A DNA stretch of 64,000 bases from Nocardia asiatica NBRC 100129. GTDB lineage: Bacteria; Actinomycetota; Actinomycetes; Mycobacteriales; Mycobacteriaceae. The translations under genes were made by a program, and so were the position numbers. The stretch spans positions 1-64,000 of the forward strand of contig NZ_BAFS01000129.1 in the NCBI RefSeq assembly GCF_000308415.1, read 5' to 3'. Positions 16,401 to 26,295 of the stretch are shown here, piece by piece. The notes under the pieces are model-generated. The model was not told the DNA's origin, did no database searches, and saw nothing but the letters and a program-made list of their open reading frames with translations. Each line of letters opens with the position of its first letter. Position 1 is the first letter of the stretch.

Positions 16401-17939
16401 TCAGGCGGCGGGCGCCGAGCGGCGCCGCCGCCGCACGATCGGGCGGCGCAGCGAGCCGAACCGGCGCAGGATCCGCGGCCTGCGCACGGTGCGGTCGCAC
16501 CACTCGCCGAGGGTGACGCCGGCCGCCAGCGCGCAGCCGATGCCGACGGCCGACAGCAGCTGGTTGCTCCCGATCAGCAGTTCGTCGTTGAGCAGGGCAT
16601 AGAGGCCCCGATAGACCTTGAGGCCGGGGAGCAGCGGTGTGATGCCCGCTACGGCGACGACCAGCGGGGGTGTCAGCGCGCGACGGGCCATGAGGCCACC
16701 GGCCAGGCCGACCAGCGTCGCGGCGACGCCGGAGGAGATCACCGGGCCGAACCCGGCCTGCTGGATGAGCAGGAAGCAGATGGTGCCCGCGGCGCCGCTG
16801 CCCGCGGCCGCGGCGAGGGCTCGGCGTTCGGCGTAGCAGGCCAGCGCGAACGCCAGGGCGGCGACCGCGCCGGCGAGGATCTTCACCGGCAGGTCGGTGA
16901 TGTCGCGGGCGGAGGTCAGATAGACCGGCGGCACGGTGGCGTCGAGGAGATCGGCGATGCGCAGCGTGAGCGCGATGCCCGCGATGATGCCGCCGGTCAT
17001 CATCATCACCTCGAGCATGCGGGCCGTGGCGGTGATGGGCGCGCCGGTTATCGCGTCCTGCACCGCACCGACCAGCTGTAATCCGCTGAGCAGCACGGTG
17101 ATTCCGGCCGCGATGATCAGGGTCGGGTCGACGTCGATCCGCAGCCGCGCGGCCAGGCTCGCCAGCACGATGGCCGGCATCGCCGCGATGGCCCCGCCCA
17201 CCATGTGCTGGAAGAAGAACGGCAGCCCGTAGCGGTTGAGGACGCGATTGGTGCGGTCGATCGCCGCGGTGGTCGCGAAACTGACCGCGGCGACCAGGGC
17301 GCCCGCGCCGAGCAGCGCGGCGATCGCCGCCGCCATCAGCGACCACGCGGCGGTGGCGGTCCACCGGTGGTACGGATGCGGCGCCGAGGTGATCGCGTCG
17401 AGTGCGGCGCGGGCCTGTCCCGGGGGGACCACCTCGTTGCGGATCCGGCGGGTCAGCCGGTCCACCGCGGCCAGCCGGGTGAAGTCGAGCGCGCGGTAGT
17501 GCACGATCCGCATGGTGCTGGCCGGCGGCAGTGCGGGCCCGCGGTCGGCCCAGATGCGGATGGCGTCGTAGGTGACGTCGATGCTGCAGCGCGAGAGCCC
17601 GTAGGTCGCGGCGATGAACCGCACCGTCGTGGTGGTGTCGACCACGCCGGTGCCGGAGGCCAGCACCACCTCGCCGACCCGGACCGCGAGATCGAGGACT
17701 TCGGCGACCCGGGCGTCGTCGGTGAGATCGATCGGCTGCAACGGCGTCGGCGCGGTGACGATGGTGTCCGCGGTCGCCTGCCGGTCCGCGACCAGCAGGC
17801 CGACGGCCTGGCTGACCACGGGAATCGGCCGGGCGCGGCGCAGGCGAAGCCCGCGACGCCAGCCGAGGTGATCCACCCGTGCGGTGGTGACATCGCCTAC
17901 CGAGGTTGCGTCAGGACTCATGGACGCGAACCTAGTCAT
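16401..17939 (-). CDS. ThrE-type threonine/serine exporter family protein
   Basis: A 512-residue membrane protein with the two-part ThrE architecture. A cytosolic N-terminal half (about residues 60-190) contains VAEVLDLAVRVGEVVLASGT and a hydrolase-like domain. Roughly ten membrane segments follow, including PFFFQHMVGGAIAAMPAI and VAVAGITPLLPGL. Corynebacterium ThrE exports threonine and serine. ATG 17939 has GAGAAG upstream; ATG 17921 and 17957 are alternatives. The C-terminus is strongly basic. It is divergent from the LLM oxidoreductase gene, with a KstR-like site in the shared gap nearer the other gene. Confidence 0.85.
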   Translation of the reverse strand: MTRFASMSPDATSVGDVTTARVDHLGWRRGLRLRRARPIPVVSQAVGLLVADRQATADTIVTAPTPLQPIDLTDDARVAEVLDLAVRVGEVVLASGTGVVDTTTTVRFIAATYGLSRCSIDVTYDAIRIWADRGPALPPASTMRIVHYRALDFTRLAAVDRLTRRIRNEVVPPGQARAALDAITSAPHPYHRWTATAAWSLMAAAIAALLGAGALVAAVSFATTAAIDRTNRVLNRYGLPFFFQHMVGGAIAAMPAIVLASLAARLRIDVDPTLIIAAGITVLLSGLQLVGAVQDAITGAPITATARMLEVMMMTGGIIAGIALTLRIADLLDATVPPVYLTSARDITDLPVKILAGAVAALAFALACYAERRALAAAAGSGAAGTICFLLIQQAGFGPVISSGVAATLVGLAGGLMARRALTPPLVVAVAGITPLLPGLKVYRGLYALLNDELLIGSNQLLSAVGIGCALAAGVTLGEWCDRTVRRPRILRRFGSLRRPIVRRRRRSAPAA

Positions 17940-18021
17940 CCGATGTCTTCTCGGCATCCGCGCCGGTCGCCGCGGGCCCGCCGGTCGGGCTCCGCCCCTT
18001 GGTCGGACCGGCGAACCGTGG

Positions 18022-18035
18022 TAGAACTTGTTCTA
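18022..18035. promoter_or_regulatory. KstR-like operator
   Basis: TAGAACTTGTTCTA matches all fixed positions of the KstR consensus TNNAACNNGTTNNA, with perfect 6-bp arms TAGAAC/GTTCTA. It is 24-38 bp upstream of the LLM oxidoreductase GTG start and would overlap its promoter. Repression by KstR is inferred from the motif alone. Confidence 0.7.
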
Positions 18036-18059
18036 ATTTCGGCGATGGGAGCGGGTACG

Positions 18060-18914
18060 GTGCGGTACGGAATCGTGTTGTTCACCAGCGATCGGGGCAT
18101 CACCCCCTCGGATGCGGCGGTGGCCGCCGAACGTGCCGGTTTCGACACGTTCTACGTGCCCGAGCACACCCACATCCCGGTGGTCCGCGCGGCGGCGCAC
18201 CCGCGTACCGGGGACGCCAGCCTGCCCGACGACCGCTACCTGCGCACCCTCGATCCCTGGGTCGCGCTCGCCACCGCGGCGTCGGTGACCGAGCGCATCG
18301 GATTGTCCACCGCGGTGGCGCTGCCCGCCGAACACCATCCCATCACGCTGGCCAAGACCATCGCCTCGCTGGACCATCTTTCCGGCGGCCGGGTCAGCCT
18401 CGGCGTCGGATTCGGCTGGAACACCGACGAGTTGGCGCATCACGGCGTGCCCGCGGGCAAGCGCAGGACCGTGCTGCGCGAGCATCTCGAGGCCATGCGC
18501 GTGCTCTGGACCGAGGAGGAGGCCGGCTTCGACGGCGAGTTCGTCCGATTCGGCGCGAGCTGGTCGTGGCCGAAGCCGGTGCAGAAGCGCATTCCGGTCC
18601 TGCTAGGGGCGGCGGGCACGGAGAAGAACTTCACCTGGCTGGCGAAGTACGCCGACGGATGGATCACCACGCCGACCGAAGACGGCTTGGACCAGAAGAT
18701 CGACCTGCTGCGCCGGGTGTGGCGCGAGCACGAGCGCGCGGACGCCCCCGAGGTCGTCGCGCTCGCCGGTCGGCACGACGCCGAGCAGCTGGCCCGCTGG
18801 GCCGAAGCAGGCGTGACCGAAGCGGTTTTCGGGCTTCCGGACCGCCCGGCGCAGGACGTGCGGGCCTACCTCACCCGGTTGGCCGGGAAGCTCGGTATCG
18901 AGCACACCGGGTGA
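18060..18914 (+). CDS. LLM class F420-dependent oxidoreductase
   Basis: A 284-residue luciferase-like monooxygenase-fold protein of the F420-binding subgroup. The start RYGIVLFTSDRGITPSDA, the TFYVPEHTHIP stretch, SLDHLSGGRVSLGVGFGWN and VLLGAAGTEKNFTW are typical. Such enzymes use F420 or FMN to reduce or oxidise lipids, alcohols or steroids. GTG 18060 gives the usual family N-terminus and has GGGAG at 18047-18051; ATG 18045 would add five residues. The KstR-like site just upstream and the presence of an F420-type enzyme in the mycobacterial KstR regulon (Rv3520c) suggest sterol catabolism. The stop codon lies inside a terminator hairpin. Confidence 0.88.
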   Translation: MRYGIVLFTSDRGITPSDAAVAAERAGFDTFYVPEHTHIPVVRAAAHPRTGDASLPDDRYLRTLDPWVALATAASVTERIGLSTAVALPAEHHPITLAKTIASLDHLSGGRVSLGVGFGWNTDELAHHGVPAGKRRTVLREHLEAMRVLWTEEEAGFDGEFVRFGASWSWPKPVQKRIPVLLGAAGTEKNFTWLAKYADGWITTPTEDGLDQKIDLLRRVWREHERADAPEVVALAGRHDAEQLARWAEAGVTEAVFGLPDRPAQDVRAYLTRLAGKLGIEHTG

Positions 18915-18935
18915 CGCGCTGAACGCGTCACCCGG
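18907..18935. terminator. Bidirectional hairpin terminator
   Basis: CCGGGTGACGCG (18907-18918) pairs perfectly with CGCGTCACCCGG (18924-18935) across a 5-nt loop. It includes the stop codon of the LLM gene and lies before the convergent VWA gene end. There is no T-tract, so it may act with Rho or as an RNA-end stabiliser. Confidence 0.65.
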
Positions 18936-18960
18936 AGCGATCTGCCGGGCTCACCGGTCG

Positions 18961-20850
18961 TCAGCCGCGCCCGCGCAGCACCAGAGCGCCCGCGATGACG
19001 CCGACCACGACGACGGCGACCGCGCCGAGACCGGCGAAAAGCAGCCATCGGTTCCGTGACTCGGTCGCCGCGCCCGCGGCGGTCACCGCGTCCGTGCGCT
19101 GCGTGACCCGTGGCGCGTCGGCCTTCTCCCCGAAGACGCCGTCGGCGGCGCCGGAGGAGTACGTCGGCCCCGCTTCCCGATCGCCGGTGAGAGTCAGCTC
19201 CAGCCGGATCGGCACCGGCGCGGCGTCGCCCTGCTCGAAGGTCGAGCCGACTTTCACCGCGATGTAATACCAGCCCGGCACCGATTGCCCACGGGTCCGC
19301 ACCTCGTCGGCGGTTCTATTGGCGTAGCGGATCGGGACCGTCGCCATCGCGTCCTTCGACGGCAGCACCGTGTCGGTGCCGGTGTAGGCGGCGAAGTCGG
19401 AGGCGATCTCCTGGCGGATCGGGCCGTAGAGCGTGGTGCGGATGTTGGACAGATTGTCCAGGCCGCGACCGCCGTTGCCGCCGAAGTGCACGCGGTAGGC
19501 CAGGCCCTGTCCCCAGTCCAGCCGGACCCGGTAGAACACGAATTCGCCTTGGCGCAAGGTATCGGTGTAGTGGCCGCCGCCGGGCAGCGGGGCGGCCACG
19601 TTGAACGATCCGCCGCCGGTCACCGGTGTGCCGGGACCGGCTGGCGCGGTGAAGGCCGTCGGGGTAGTCGCGGCCCCCGGTCCCGGATCGGTCACCGCGG
19701 GCTCGATGCCGACCAGCAGCTCGACCGGCAGCCGTTCCGGGACGCCCGCCGAGACTTTGTCCCAGGTCAACGCGAACGAGTAGCGGCCGCCGCCGCGGCA
19801 GGTGTCACCGTCGGCGGTGCGCTCCTCGGCCGCGCCGTCCCAACTCTTGGCGACGGTGAGCGCCGCACCGTCGCTGGACTTGGTGCTCAGCTCGGATTCG
19901 AAGACGTGGCAGTCCTGACCGTCCGCGCCGTACACGCGCAGTTGCAGCGCATTGAGGTCGTCGGTCACGGAGACGTCCCGGACGCGTGGAAACGCCACGG
20001 TAGCGCTGAAATACGCGGTCGCGCCCGCGGGCACGTCGACAGACCAATACCGCTTCTCCTGCCGGCCGATGGTGTCGAGATACTGGCCGGGCGCGGCGAC
20101 CGGCGCGGTGTCGTGGCTGCCGGTACCGGTGATCGGCATTCCCGCGGCCCGGTAGTTGCGCAGGGCCGCTGCGCTCACCCGTGGCAGCACCCGTTCCAGC
20201 GCGCGACCGTCGGCGGCGTCGGTGTAGGTGCCGCCGGTGGCCTGCGCCATGCAGGTCAGCTGGGCGCGGGCGGCGGCGTCCACCGCGAAGCCGATGGCGT
20301 GCATCACCAGCTCGATGCCGCGCTGCTTCACCTCCCGCGCGATCTCGCACGCGTCAGGGGGAGCGCAGGTGTCCTCGCCGTCGGAGATCAGCACGATCGA
20401 GCGGGGACCCGAGCCGGGCAGGCTGTCGGCGGCTTGACGCAGCGCGGGACCCATGGGCGTCCAGCCGCGCGCCTGGATGCCGTCGACGGCGGCGGTCAGC
20501 GCGGCCTGGTCGAGCGGGTCGGCGCGCCGCAGCAGGTGCACGTCCCGGCATCCGGCGGACTTGTCCGCCTCGGTGTTTCCGGTCTCGGTGCCGTATGCCA
20601 TCAGCCCGACCTTCGATTCGGCGGGGGCGGCCGCGACGAACGCGCGAACCGCGTTCTTCGCCGCGTCCATCATGGTGCCCGCCGAGTCCGGTCGCCGCAT
20701 CGATCCGGAGGCGTCCAGGATCAGCATGGTCGGTGCGTAGCGCGGTGGCTGCTCGGTGTGATCGGGCGGTGCGGCCGCCCCGGGCGCGGCCGGTGCCGCA
20801 CCGATCAGGCAGGCGGTGAGCACGGCGATGAGCTGGGTGATTCTGGGCAT
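18961..20850 (-). CDS. Secreted VWA-domain protein with C-terminal anchor
   Basis: A 629-residue exported protein: signal peptide (residues 1-27), von Willebrand A domain (about 40-235) with an intact MIDAS D46-x-S48-x-S50, a long strand-rich middle region, then a proline/glycine linker and a C-terminal membrane helix (WLLFAGLGAVAVVVVGVIAG) ending in RGRG. This is the layout of a surface-anchored adhesion or scaffold protein whose VWA domain binds a ligand through a divalent metal. Even cysteines suggest disulfides in the exported part. It is a single gene; its partner is unknown. The AT-poor 5' gap to 21004 shows no clear motif. Confidence 0.85.
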   Translation of the reverse strand: MPRITQLIAVLTACLIGAAPAAPGAAAPPDHTEQPPRYAPTMLILDASGSMRRPDSAGTMMDAAKNAVRAFVAAAPAESKVGLMAYGTETGNTEADKSAGCRDVHLLRRADPLDQAALTAAVDGIQARGWTPMGPALRQAADSLPGSGPRSIVLISDGEDTCAPPDACEIAREVKQRGIELVMHAIGFAVDAAARAQLTCMAQATGGTYTDAADGRALERVLPRVSAAALRNYRAAGMPITGTGSHDTAPVAAPGQYLDTIGRQEKRYWSVDVPAGATAYFSATVAFPRVRDVSVTDDLNALQLRVYGADGQDCHVFESELSTKSSDGAALTVAKSWDGAAEERTADGDTCRGGGRYSFALTWDKVSAGVPERLPVELLVGIEPAVTDPGPGAATTPTAFTAPAGPGTPVTGGGSFNVAAPLPGGGHYTDTLRQGEFVFYRVRLDWGQGLAYRVHFGGNGGRGLDNLSNIRTTLYGPIRQEIASDFAAYTGTDTVLPSKDAMATVPIRYANRTADEVRTRGQSVPGWYYIAVKVGSTFEQGDAAPVPIRLELTLTGDREAGPTYSSGAADGVFGEKADAPRVTQRTDAVTAAGAATESRNRWLLFAGLGAVAVVVVGVIAGALVLRGRG

Positions 20851-21003
20851 GATCCTCGTCGATGGTTCGCCTGCGATGTCGCATCGCGGGGCAATTCGGT
20901 CCGAGTGACCGTATTGGCCGATCGCTTCGCGGCGCGACTCGAACTGCCCCAGGACGGGAAGCGGCCCGCGCGAGCGGTTTCGCGCGGGCCGGCCGGGCCA
21001 TCG

Positions 21004-22638
21004 TCAGCGTAGGTCGCGCCTGCGGAACGCGGCTGTGCCCACACCGAGCAGCAGTGCCGCGCTCGCCAGTAGCCACAGCACCGGCTCCGCCTGGAATTCG
21101 GCGCCGGGCAGCTTCGGCGGATGGACGAACGGCACCAGATCCACCATCCACTGCGGCAGGCCGTCCAGCGAACCGACGAAGAAGATCACCACCATGGCGC
21201 TGAGCACACCCCAGGCGACCGGGGCGAACCGCGGTGCGACCCCGTAGAGCGCCACCGCGATCCCGGTGACGACCCAGACCGCCGGGACCTGCACGGCGGC
21301 CGCGCCGATCGATTGCGTGAGCTTCGCACCGAGGTCGCCGTCCGAGGCGCCGTAGACGATGCCGATCGCCACACCGGCGACCAGCAGTGCGGCCGCCGGG
21401 CCGAGCAGCGCGAAGCCGATGTGGCTGAGCGCGTAGCGGACCCGGCCGACGGCGCCGGAGAGGGTGGCCTCGACCCGCGCGCTGGATTCCTCGTCGTGCA
21501 GCCGCAGCGCGGCCGAGATCGAGTAGGCGGACGCGGCCGCGGCGAGCATGGTGATCGCGTAGGTGAGGAAGGACTCCTGCAGTTGTTGGGAGCCGCCCAT
21601 CCGGGTGACCATGTCCCGGACGGACGCGCTGCCGTCGAGCATGTCCCCGACGCTGTTGATCGCGCCGCCGATCAGCAGCCCGTAGAGGCCGAAACCCACC
21701 GTCCACGCCAGCAGGGTGCCGCGCTGCAACCGCCAGGCCAGGCCGAGCGGGCCGGACAAGGCCGGGGCCGCGGCGCGCGGTCCGGGGCGCTCGGCGATCA
21801 GCCCCGAACCGACGTCGCGGTTGCCCAGCAGCGCGTACGCGACAGCGGTGCCCAGCACCGCGACGGCGGCGAACGCGAGCAGCACCCACCAGCGTTCGCC
21901 GGCGTACGGGCGGATCTGCAAGGACCATCCGATCGGCGAGAACCAGGACAGCACGCCGTTTCCGGCGTCGCCGACCGCGCGCAGGGCGAACGCCGCGCCG
22001 AGGGCGCTGAACGCGACGCCGCGCGCCACCCGAGCACCGGCGCTCACCTGGGCGGCGACCGCCGCCACGGCCGCCCAGACGATGCCGGAGGCCGCCAGGG
22101 CGGCGCCGAAGGCCACCGATCCCGCGCCGGGCAGGTCGGCGGCGCGCAGCGACAGCGCGCAGACGATCCCGGCCAGCAGCGCCCCCGAGTAGGTCATGAC
22201 CAGGGTGGCGGTGAGACCTGCGTAGCGTCCGATGCTGGTGGCGCCCACCAGTTCCGCGCGGCCGGTCTCCTCCTCGACCCTGGTGTGCCGGATCACCGTG
22301 AGCACGGTGGCGATGGCGATCATGGTGTACATCGCGCCGGCTTTCCAGGTGCCGATGGACCCGAGCGCGGAGCTGAACACCGGACCGTACATGGCGATCA
22401 GCGCGGGGCTGTCGGCGGTGGTGCGCGCGAAGCTGTCCAGGGACGCCTGGTTGTCGTACAGATCTCGCACGCTGACGACCTGGAACGCGGGCATCACGCC
22501 GATGAGCAGCGTCCACAGCGGCAGCACGATCCGGTCGCGCCGCAGGTACAGCCGCAGCAGTTGCCCGGTGCCCGCGAAGTCGCCGGACGCGCCGAATGCC
22601 GGTGCCGCGGCGGCGCGGCCGGCGGTGGCGGTGGTCAT
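21004..22638 (-). CDS. ABC exporter permease (Rv1217c-like)
   Basis: A 544-residue polytopic membrane protein with about twelve predicted membrane segments in two similar halves. It resembles the permease Rv1217c of the mycobacterial tetronasin-type ABC exporter. It overlaps the ATPase gene by 4 bp and both follow a TetR gene with another 4-bp overlap, so the three form one operon. The expected role is efflux of hydrophobic drugs or lipids powered by the neighbouring ATPase. The N-terminal [20 protein letters not shown] segment is typical of this permease family. Confidence 0.85.
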   Translation of the reverse strand: MTTATAGRAAAAPAFGASGDFAGTGQLLRLYLRRDRIVLPLWTLLIGVMPAFQVVSVRDLYDNQASLDSFARTTADSPALIAMYGPVFSSALGSIGTWKAGAMYTMIAIATVLTVIRHTRVEEETGRAELVGATSIGRYAGLTATLVMTYSGALLAGIVCALSLRAADLPGAGSVAFGAALAASGIVWAAVAAVAAQVSAGARVARGVAFSALGAAFALRAVGDAGNGVLSWFSPIGWSLQIRPYAGERWWVLLAFAAVAVLGTAVAYALLGNRDVGSGLIAERPGPRAAAPALSGPLGLAWRLQRGTLLAWTVGFGLYGLLIGGAINSVGDMLDGSASVRDMVTRMGGSQQLQESFLTYAITMLAAAASAYSISAALRLHDEESSARVEATLSGAVGRVRYALSHIGFALLGPAAALLVAGVAIGIVYGASDGDLGAKLTQSIGAAAVQVPAVWVVTGIAVALYGVAPRFAPVAWGVLSAMVVIFFVGSLDGLPQWMVDLVPFVHPPKLPGAEFQAEPVLWLLASAALLLGVGTAAFRRRDLR

Positions 22639-23570
22639 GCTCGCACCTTCTCCCCGGTGGCCGCGGCGGACTCGGCGCCGTCGCCGTCGACGTGGTAGTG
22701 CCGCAGGAACAGCTCCTCGAGCGTCGGCGGCGTGCTGGTCAGGCTGCGCACGCCGGCGTCGCCGAGCACCCGGATGAGTTCGCCCAGGTGCTCGTTGTCG
22801 ACCTGGCAGCGCAGCGTGTGGTTGTCGAGTTCGATGTCGTCCACGCCCGGGATGCGGCTCAGATCGCCCGCGTCCCCGATCAGTTCGGCGGTGATCGAGG
22901 TCCGTGACAGGTGCCGCAGGTCCGCCAGCGAGCCGCTCTCCACCGTGCGTCCCGCTCGGATGATGGTCACCCGCTCACACAACACCTCCACCTCGGACAG
23001 GATGTGACTCGACAGCAGCACCGTGGCGCCGCGCTGCTGCGCCTCGTGCACGCTTTCGCGGAACACCTGCTCCATCAGCGGGTCCAGTCCCGAGGTCGGC
23101 TCGTCCAGCAGCAGCAGCCGCGCGTCCGAGGCGAGCGCGGCGACCAGCGCGACCTTCTGGCGGTTGCCCTTGGAGTAGGTGCGCGCCTTCTTGCGCGGGT
23201 CCAGGTCGAAGCGTTCGATCAGCTCGTCCCGCCGTCGCTCGTCGATGCCGCCGCGCATCCGGCCGAGCAGGTCGATGGTCTCGCCGCCGGACAGCGACGG
23301 CCAGAGCGTGACATCGCCCGGAACATAGGCCAAGTCGCGATGCAGGGCGACCGCGTCGGCCCACGGGTCGCGGCCGAACAGTCGCGCCTGTCCTGCCGTG
23401 GCGCGCAGGATGCCGAGCAGCACCCTGATGGTGGTGGACTTGCCCGCGCCGTTGGGGCCGAGGAAGCCGTGGATCTCGCCCTCGGCGACCGTGAGGTCGA
23501 GGCCGTCCAGCGCGGTGACGTGACCGAAAGTCTTGCGGAGGCCGCGGACTTCGATGATGTCGGACATCAC
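22635..23570 (-). CDS. ABC exporter ATP-binding protein (Rv1218c-like)
   Basis: A 311-residue ATPase subunit of an ABC-2 type exporter. Walker A is GPNGAGKST (about residues 38-46), the Q-loop is near LAYVPGDV, the signature is [15 protein letters not shown] and Walker B is [14 protein letters not shown], followed by the switch SSHIL. The C-terminal extension is that of drug-export ATPases. It overlaps both its TetR regulator and its permease by 4 bp. The gene order regulator-ATPase-permease equals Rv1219c-Rv1218c-Rv1217c of M. tuberculosis, a multidrug exporter. Confidence 0.92.
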   Translation of the reverse strand: MMSDIIEVRGLRKTFGHVTALDGLDLTVAEGEIHGFLGPNGAGKSTTIRVLLGILRATAGQARLFGRDPWADAVALHRDLAYVPGDVTLWPSLSGGETIDLLGRMRGGIDERRRDELIERFDLDPRKKARTYSKGNRQKVALVAALASDARLLLLDEPTSGLDPLMEQVFRESVHEAQQRGATVLLSSHILSEVEVLCERVTIIRAGRTVESGSLADLRHLSRTSITAELIGDAGDLSRIPGVDDIELDNHTLRCQVDNEHLGELIRVLGDAGVRSLTSTPPTLEELFLRHYHVDGDGAESAAATGEKVRA

Positions 23571-24220
23571 TTCTCCTTGGTGAATGTGTCCAAGATCGTG
23601 GAATCGGTGAGAAGTCCCTGGGTGTAGAACTCCAGGGCCGGTGGGGTGAGTTCTTCGGTGAGCTCGCGAATCGCCTTGCGGTAGTCGATCTTCTCGTCGC
23701 GGTGCTGGCGCATCTGCATGTACAGCATGGTGGCGCCGACGTTCAGCATCATCAGATATCGGGCGCGTGCCGCCGGGTCGCGACTGGGCTTGATCGTGCC
23801 CGCCTCGACCGCCTTCTCCAGATACCCTTCGGCATCGGCGGCCATGTGCTCGAACAGCGACTCCGCCATCGGTCCGCCCGCTTGCAGGCTGCGCACCATG
23901 TAGGCGACCAGTGGCGCGTAGGACTCGATCTCGGCGAGGGCGTCGAGCATGCCCGCTTTCACCGACGACGCGGTGATCGCTTTGACCTTCTCGTCGCGGA
24001 TCAACTGCAGCACCCGGTCGTCGCAGGCGGCGCGTAGGCCGTCCTTGGAACCGAAGTGATGGTTGACCAACCCGGGGGAGACGCCGGCGGCGGCGGCGAT
24101 CTTGCGGACCCCCACCTGGAATCCGTGCTCGCCGAACACCTCGATCGCGGTATCGCGAATGCGCGCCGCGGTGGTCAGATCCTCGGGGGATCCTTGCGGA
24201 ACGGGCTGTCGGTTAAACAC
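23567..24220 (-). CDS. TetR regulator of ABC exporter (RaaS type)
   Basis: A 217-residue TetR repressor with its HTH at about residues 16-65 ([37 protein letters not shown]). The [15 protein letters not shown] pattern and operon position match Rv1219c (RaaS), which represses the Rv1218c-Rv1217c exporter and affects survival under antimicrobials. The start is a GTG whose neighbourhood contains two tandem operator-like repeats (24213-24228 and 24233-24248), so binding would block transcription of the whole operon. No ribosome site is visible, which fits a leaderless or near-leaderless transcript. Confidence 0.88.
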   Translation of the reverse strand: MFNRQPVPQGSPEDLTTAARIRDTAIEVFGEHGFQVGVRKIAAAAGVSPGLVNHHFGSKDGLRAACDDRVLQLIRDEKVKAITASSVKAGMLDALAEIESYAPLVAYMVRSLQAGGPMAESLFEHMAADAEGYLEKAVEAGTIKPSRDPAARARYLMMLNVGATMLYMQMRQHRDEKIDYRKAIRELTEELTPPALEFYTQGLLTDSTILDTFTKEK

Positions 24221-24248
24221 ATGTTCAGTATATTAAACAGTCGTTCAA
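24213..24248. promoter_or_regulatory. Tandem operator repeats of the exporter operon
   Basis: Two copies of TTAAAC-N4-GTTCAR: TTAAACACATGTTCAG at 24213-24228 and TTAAACAGTCGTTCAA at 24233-24248, exactly 20 bp (about two helical turns) apart. Each is an imperfect dyad. The first overlaps the TetR start codon, the second lies immediately upstream. This is the expected layout of an autoregulatory TetR site. Confidence 0.65.
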
Positions 24249-24323
24249 CGGTCTAGCAAGACCCCGGCGCGGACTTGTCGTGCGTCACGGTTTGCCGCCG
24301 GTGTACCGGGCTATCGTCGAGAC

Positions 24324-26276
24324 ATGACTAGCGGCACGGCAACGACGGCGGACCACCTACGCGCGGCACTCGACGGGCCCTGGGCGGCCGTCCGGGAGGA
24401 AGCCCGGACGCTGCTGGCGGGCGCGGAGTTCACCGCCGATCCCCACCTGGACTACAAGGCAGCGCGGGCTCGGGTGCTCGAACAGATGAAGGCAATCGCC
24501 ACCATGGGGTTCGCCGAGCGCGGCTTCCGCAGGGAGAACGGCGGCACCAGCGAGCCAGGGGCGGCGGTCGTGAGCCTGGAGATGCTGGCGTACGCGGATC
24601 TGTCGCTGTGGGTGAAATCGGGCGTGCAGTGGGGACTGTTCGGCGGTGCGGTGGAGAACCTCGGCACCGAGCGCCACCGGGAGTACATCGAGCGGTTGAT
24701 CTCCCTGGATCTGCTCGGCTGCTTCGCCATGACCGAGTCCGGCCACGGCAGCGACGTCGCGAACCTCGAGACCACCGCGACCTACGATCCGCGGACTCGG
24801 GAATTCGTCGTGCACTCGCCGACGCCCTCGGCGCGCAAGGACTACATCGGCGGCGCGGCCGAGCACGCGCGGATGGCCGCGGTTTTCGCCCAGCTGATCA
24901 CCGGCGGCGAGAACCGGGGCGTGCACTGCCTGCTGGTGCCGATCCGCGACGAGAACGGCGCCGACCTGCCCGGCGTGACCACCTATGACGACGGTCTCAA
25001 AGGCGGCCTGCCCGGCGTGGACAACGGGCGCATCGTCTTCGACCACGTGCGCGTGCCCCGGGAGAACCTGCTCAACCGCTACGCCGACGTCGCCCCGGAC
25101 GGCACCTACAGCTCCGAGATCGAGAATCCCAGCCGCCGGTTCTTCACCACGCTCGGCACTTTGGTGCGCGGCCGGGTCAGCGTCGGCGGCGCCGCTGCGG
25201 CCGGTGCGCGGGTGGCGTTGAGCATCGCGGTTCGTTACGCGCTGAAGCGCCGCCAGTTCTCCGACCCGGACACCGGCGTGGAGACCGTCCTACTGGACTA
25301 CCGCAGCCATCAGCGCCGGTTGCTGCCGCTGGTCGCGAAGTCCTACGCGCTCGCTTTCGCGCAGAACGACCTGGTGCGCCGGATGCATCTGGTGCAGACC
25401 GGCCAGAACCTGGAGGCGGGCGCGCAGCGCGCGCTGGAGAAGCGGGCCGCGGGACTGAAGGTAGCGCAGACCAGGCACGCCACCCGCGCCATCCAGGAAT
25501 GCCGCGAAGCATGCGGCGGCGCGGGCTATCTCACCGAGAACCGGCTGGTCACATTGAAGGCCGACACCGACGTGTTCACCACCTTCGAGGGCGACAACGT
25601 CGTGCTCACCCAGCTGGTGGCCAAGGAACTGCTCACCGCCTACGCCGACGAGGTGCGCGATCTGGACGCGCTGGGCTGGGTGCGCTTCGCCGCGACCATG
25701 GCCGGTGACGTGGTGCGCAAGCGGTCCGGGGTGCGTCAGCTGATCCAGAACCTGAAGGACCGGGGGGACGACCCCATCGAGGAGGGCGACCTCTCGCGCC
25801 GAGCCGTGCAGCTGCAGTTGTTCGCCGATCGGGAGGACTACCTGGTCCGCACCGCGGCGCACCGGTTGCGCGCGCGGGCCGAGGACACCGGGCCGTTCGA
25901 GGCGTTCAACAACGCCCAGGACCACATCCTGGCCGCCGGGTCGGCGCATATCGACCGCCTCGTGCTCGAGGCGTTCATCGAGGGCATCGCCGACATCGAG
26001 GATCCGGAGGCGCGGGAACTGGCCGACTGGATGTGCGACCTGTTCGTCTACACCACCATCGAGGAGAACCAGGCCTGGTACATCATGCACCGGTTCATGT
26101 CGGTGGAGCGGGCCAAGGCCATCCGCCGCGGTGTGAACGAGCTGGTCGACCGCCTGCGCCCGCACGCGCTGACCCTCGTCGAGGCCATGGGCGTACCGGA
26201 GTCGATGCTGCGCGCGGCCATGCTCGACGACGCGAGCGTCTTCGACCGGGCCCAGCCGATCTCGGTGCCGTCCTAG
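24324..26276 (+). CDS. Acyl-CoA oxidase/dehydrogenase-like flavoprotein
   Basis: A 650-residue enzyme of the acyl-CoA dehydrogenase superfamily with the longer acyl-CoA oxidase layout. CFAMTESGHGSDVANLET (about residues 133-150) is the FAD/acyl-binding strand. TTFEGDN carries the catalytic base at Glu422, as in peroxisomal oxidases. A second C-terminal helical domain (about 470-640) is present. It would introduce the first double bond in fatty acyl-CoA beta-oxidation, passing electrons to O2 or to ETF. It is a single gene starting at ATG 24324, divergent from the exporter operon. Confidence 0.87.
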   Translation: MTSGTATTADHLRAALDGPWAAVREEARTLLAGAEFTADPHLDYKAARARVLEQMKAIATMGFAERGFRRENGGTSEPGAAVVSLEMLAYADLSLWVKSGVQWGLFGGAVENLGTERHREYIERLISLDLLGCFAMTESGHGSDVANLETTATYDPRTREFVVHSPTPSARKDYIGGAAEHARMAAVFAQLITGGENRGVHCLLVPIRDENGADLPGVTTYDDGLKGGLPGVDNGRIVFDHVRVPRENLLNRYADVAPDGTYSSEIENPSRRFFTTLGTLVRGRVSVGGAAAAGARVALSIAVRYALKRRQFSDPDTGVETVLLDYRSHQRRLLPLVAKSYALAFAQNDLVRRMHLVQTGQNLEAGAQRALEKRAAGLKVAQTRHATRAIQECREACGGAGYLTENRLVTLKADTDVFTTFEGDNVVLTQLVAKELLTAYADEVRDLDALGWVRFAATMAGDVVRKRSGVRQLIQNLKDRGDDPIEEGDLSRRAVQLQLFADREDYLVRTAAHRLRARAEDTGPFEAFNNAQDHILAAGSAHIDRLVLEAFIEGIADIEDPEARELADWMCDLFVYTTIEENQAWYIMHRFMSVERAKAIRRGVNELVDRLRPHALTLVEAMGVPESMLRAAMLDDASVFDRAQPISVPS

Positions 26277-26295
26277 CGGCGCTCGCTCGCCCCGG

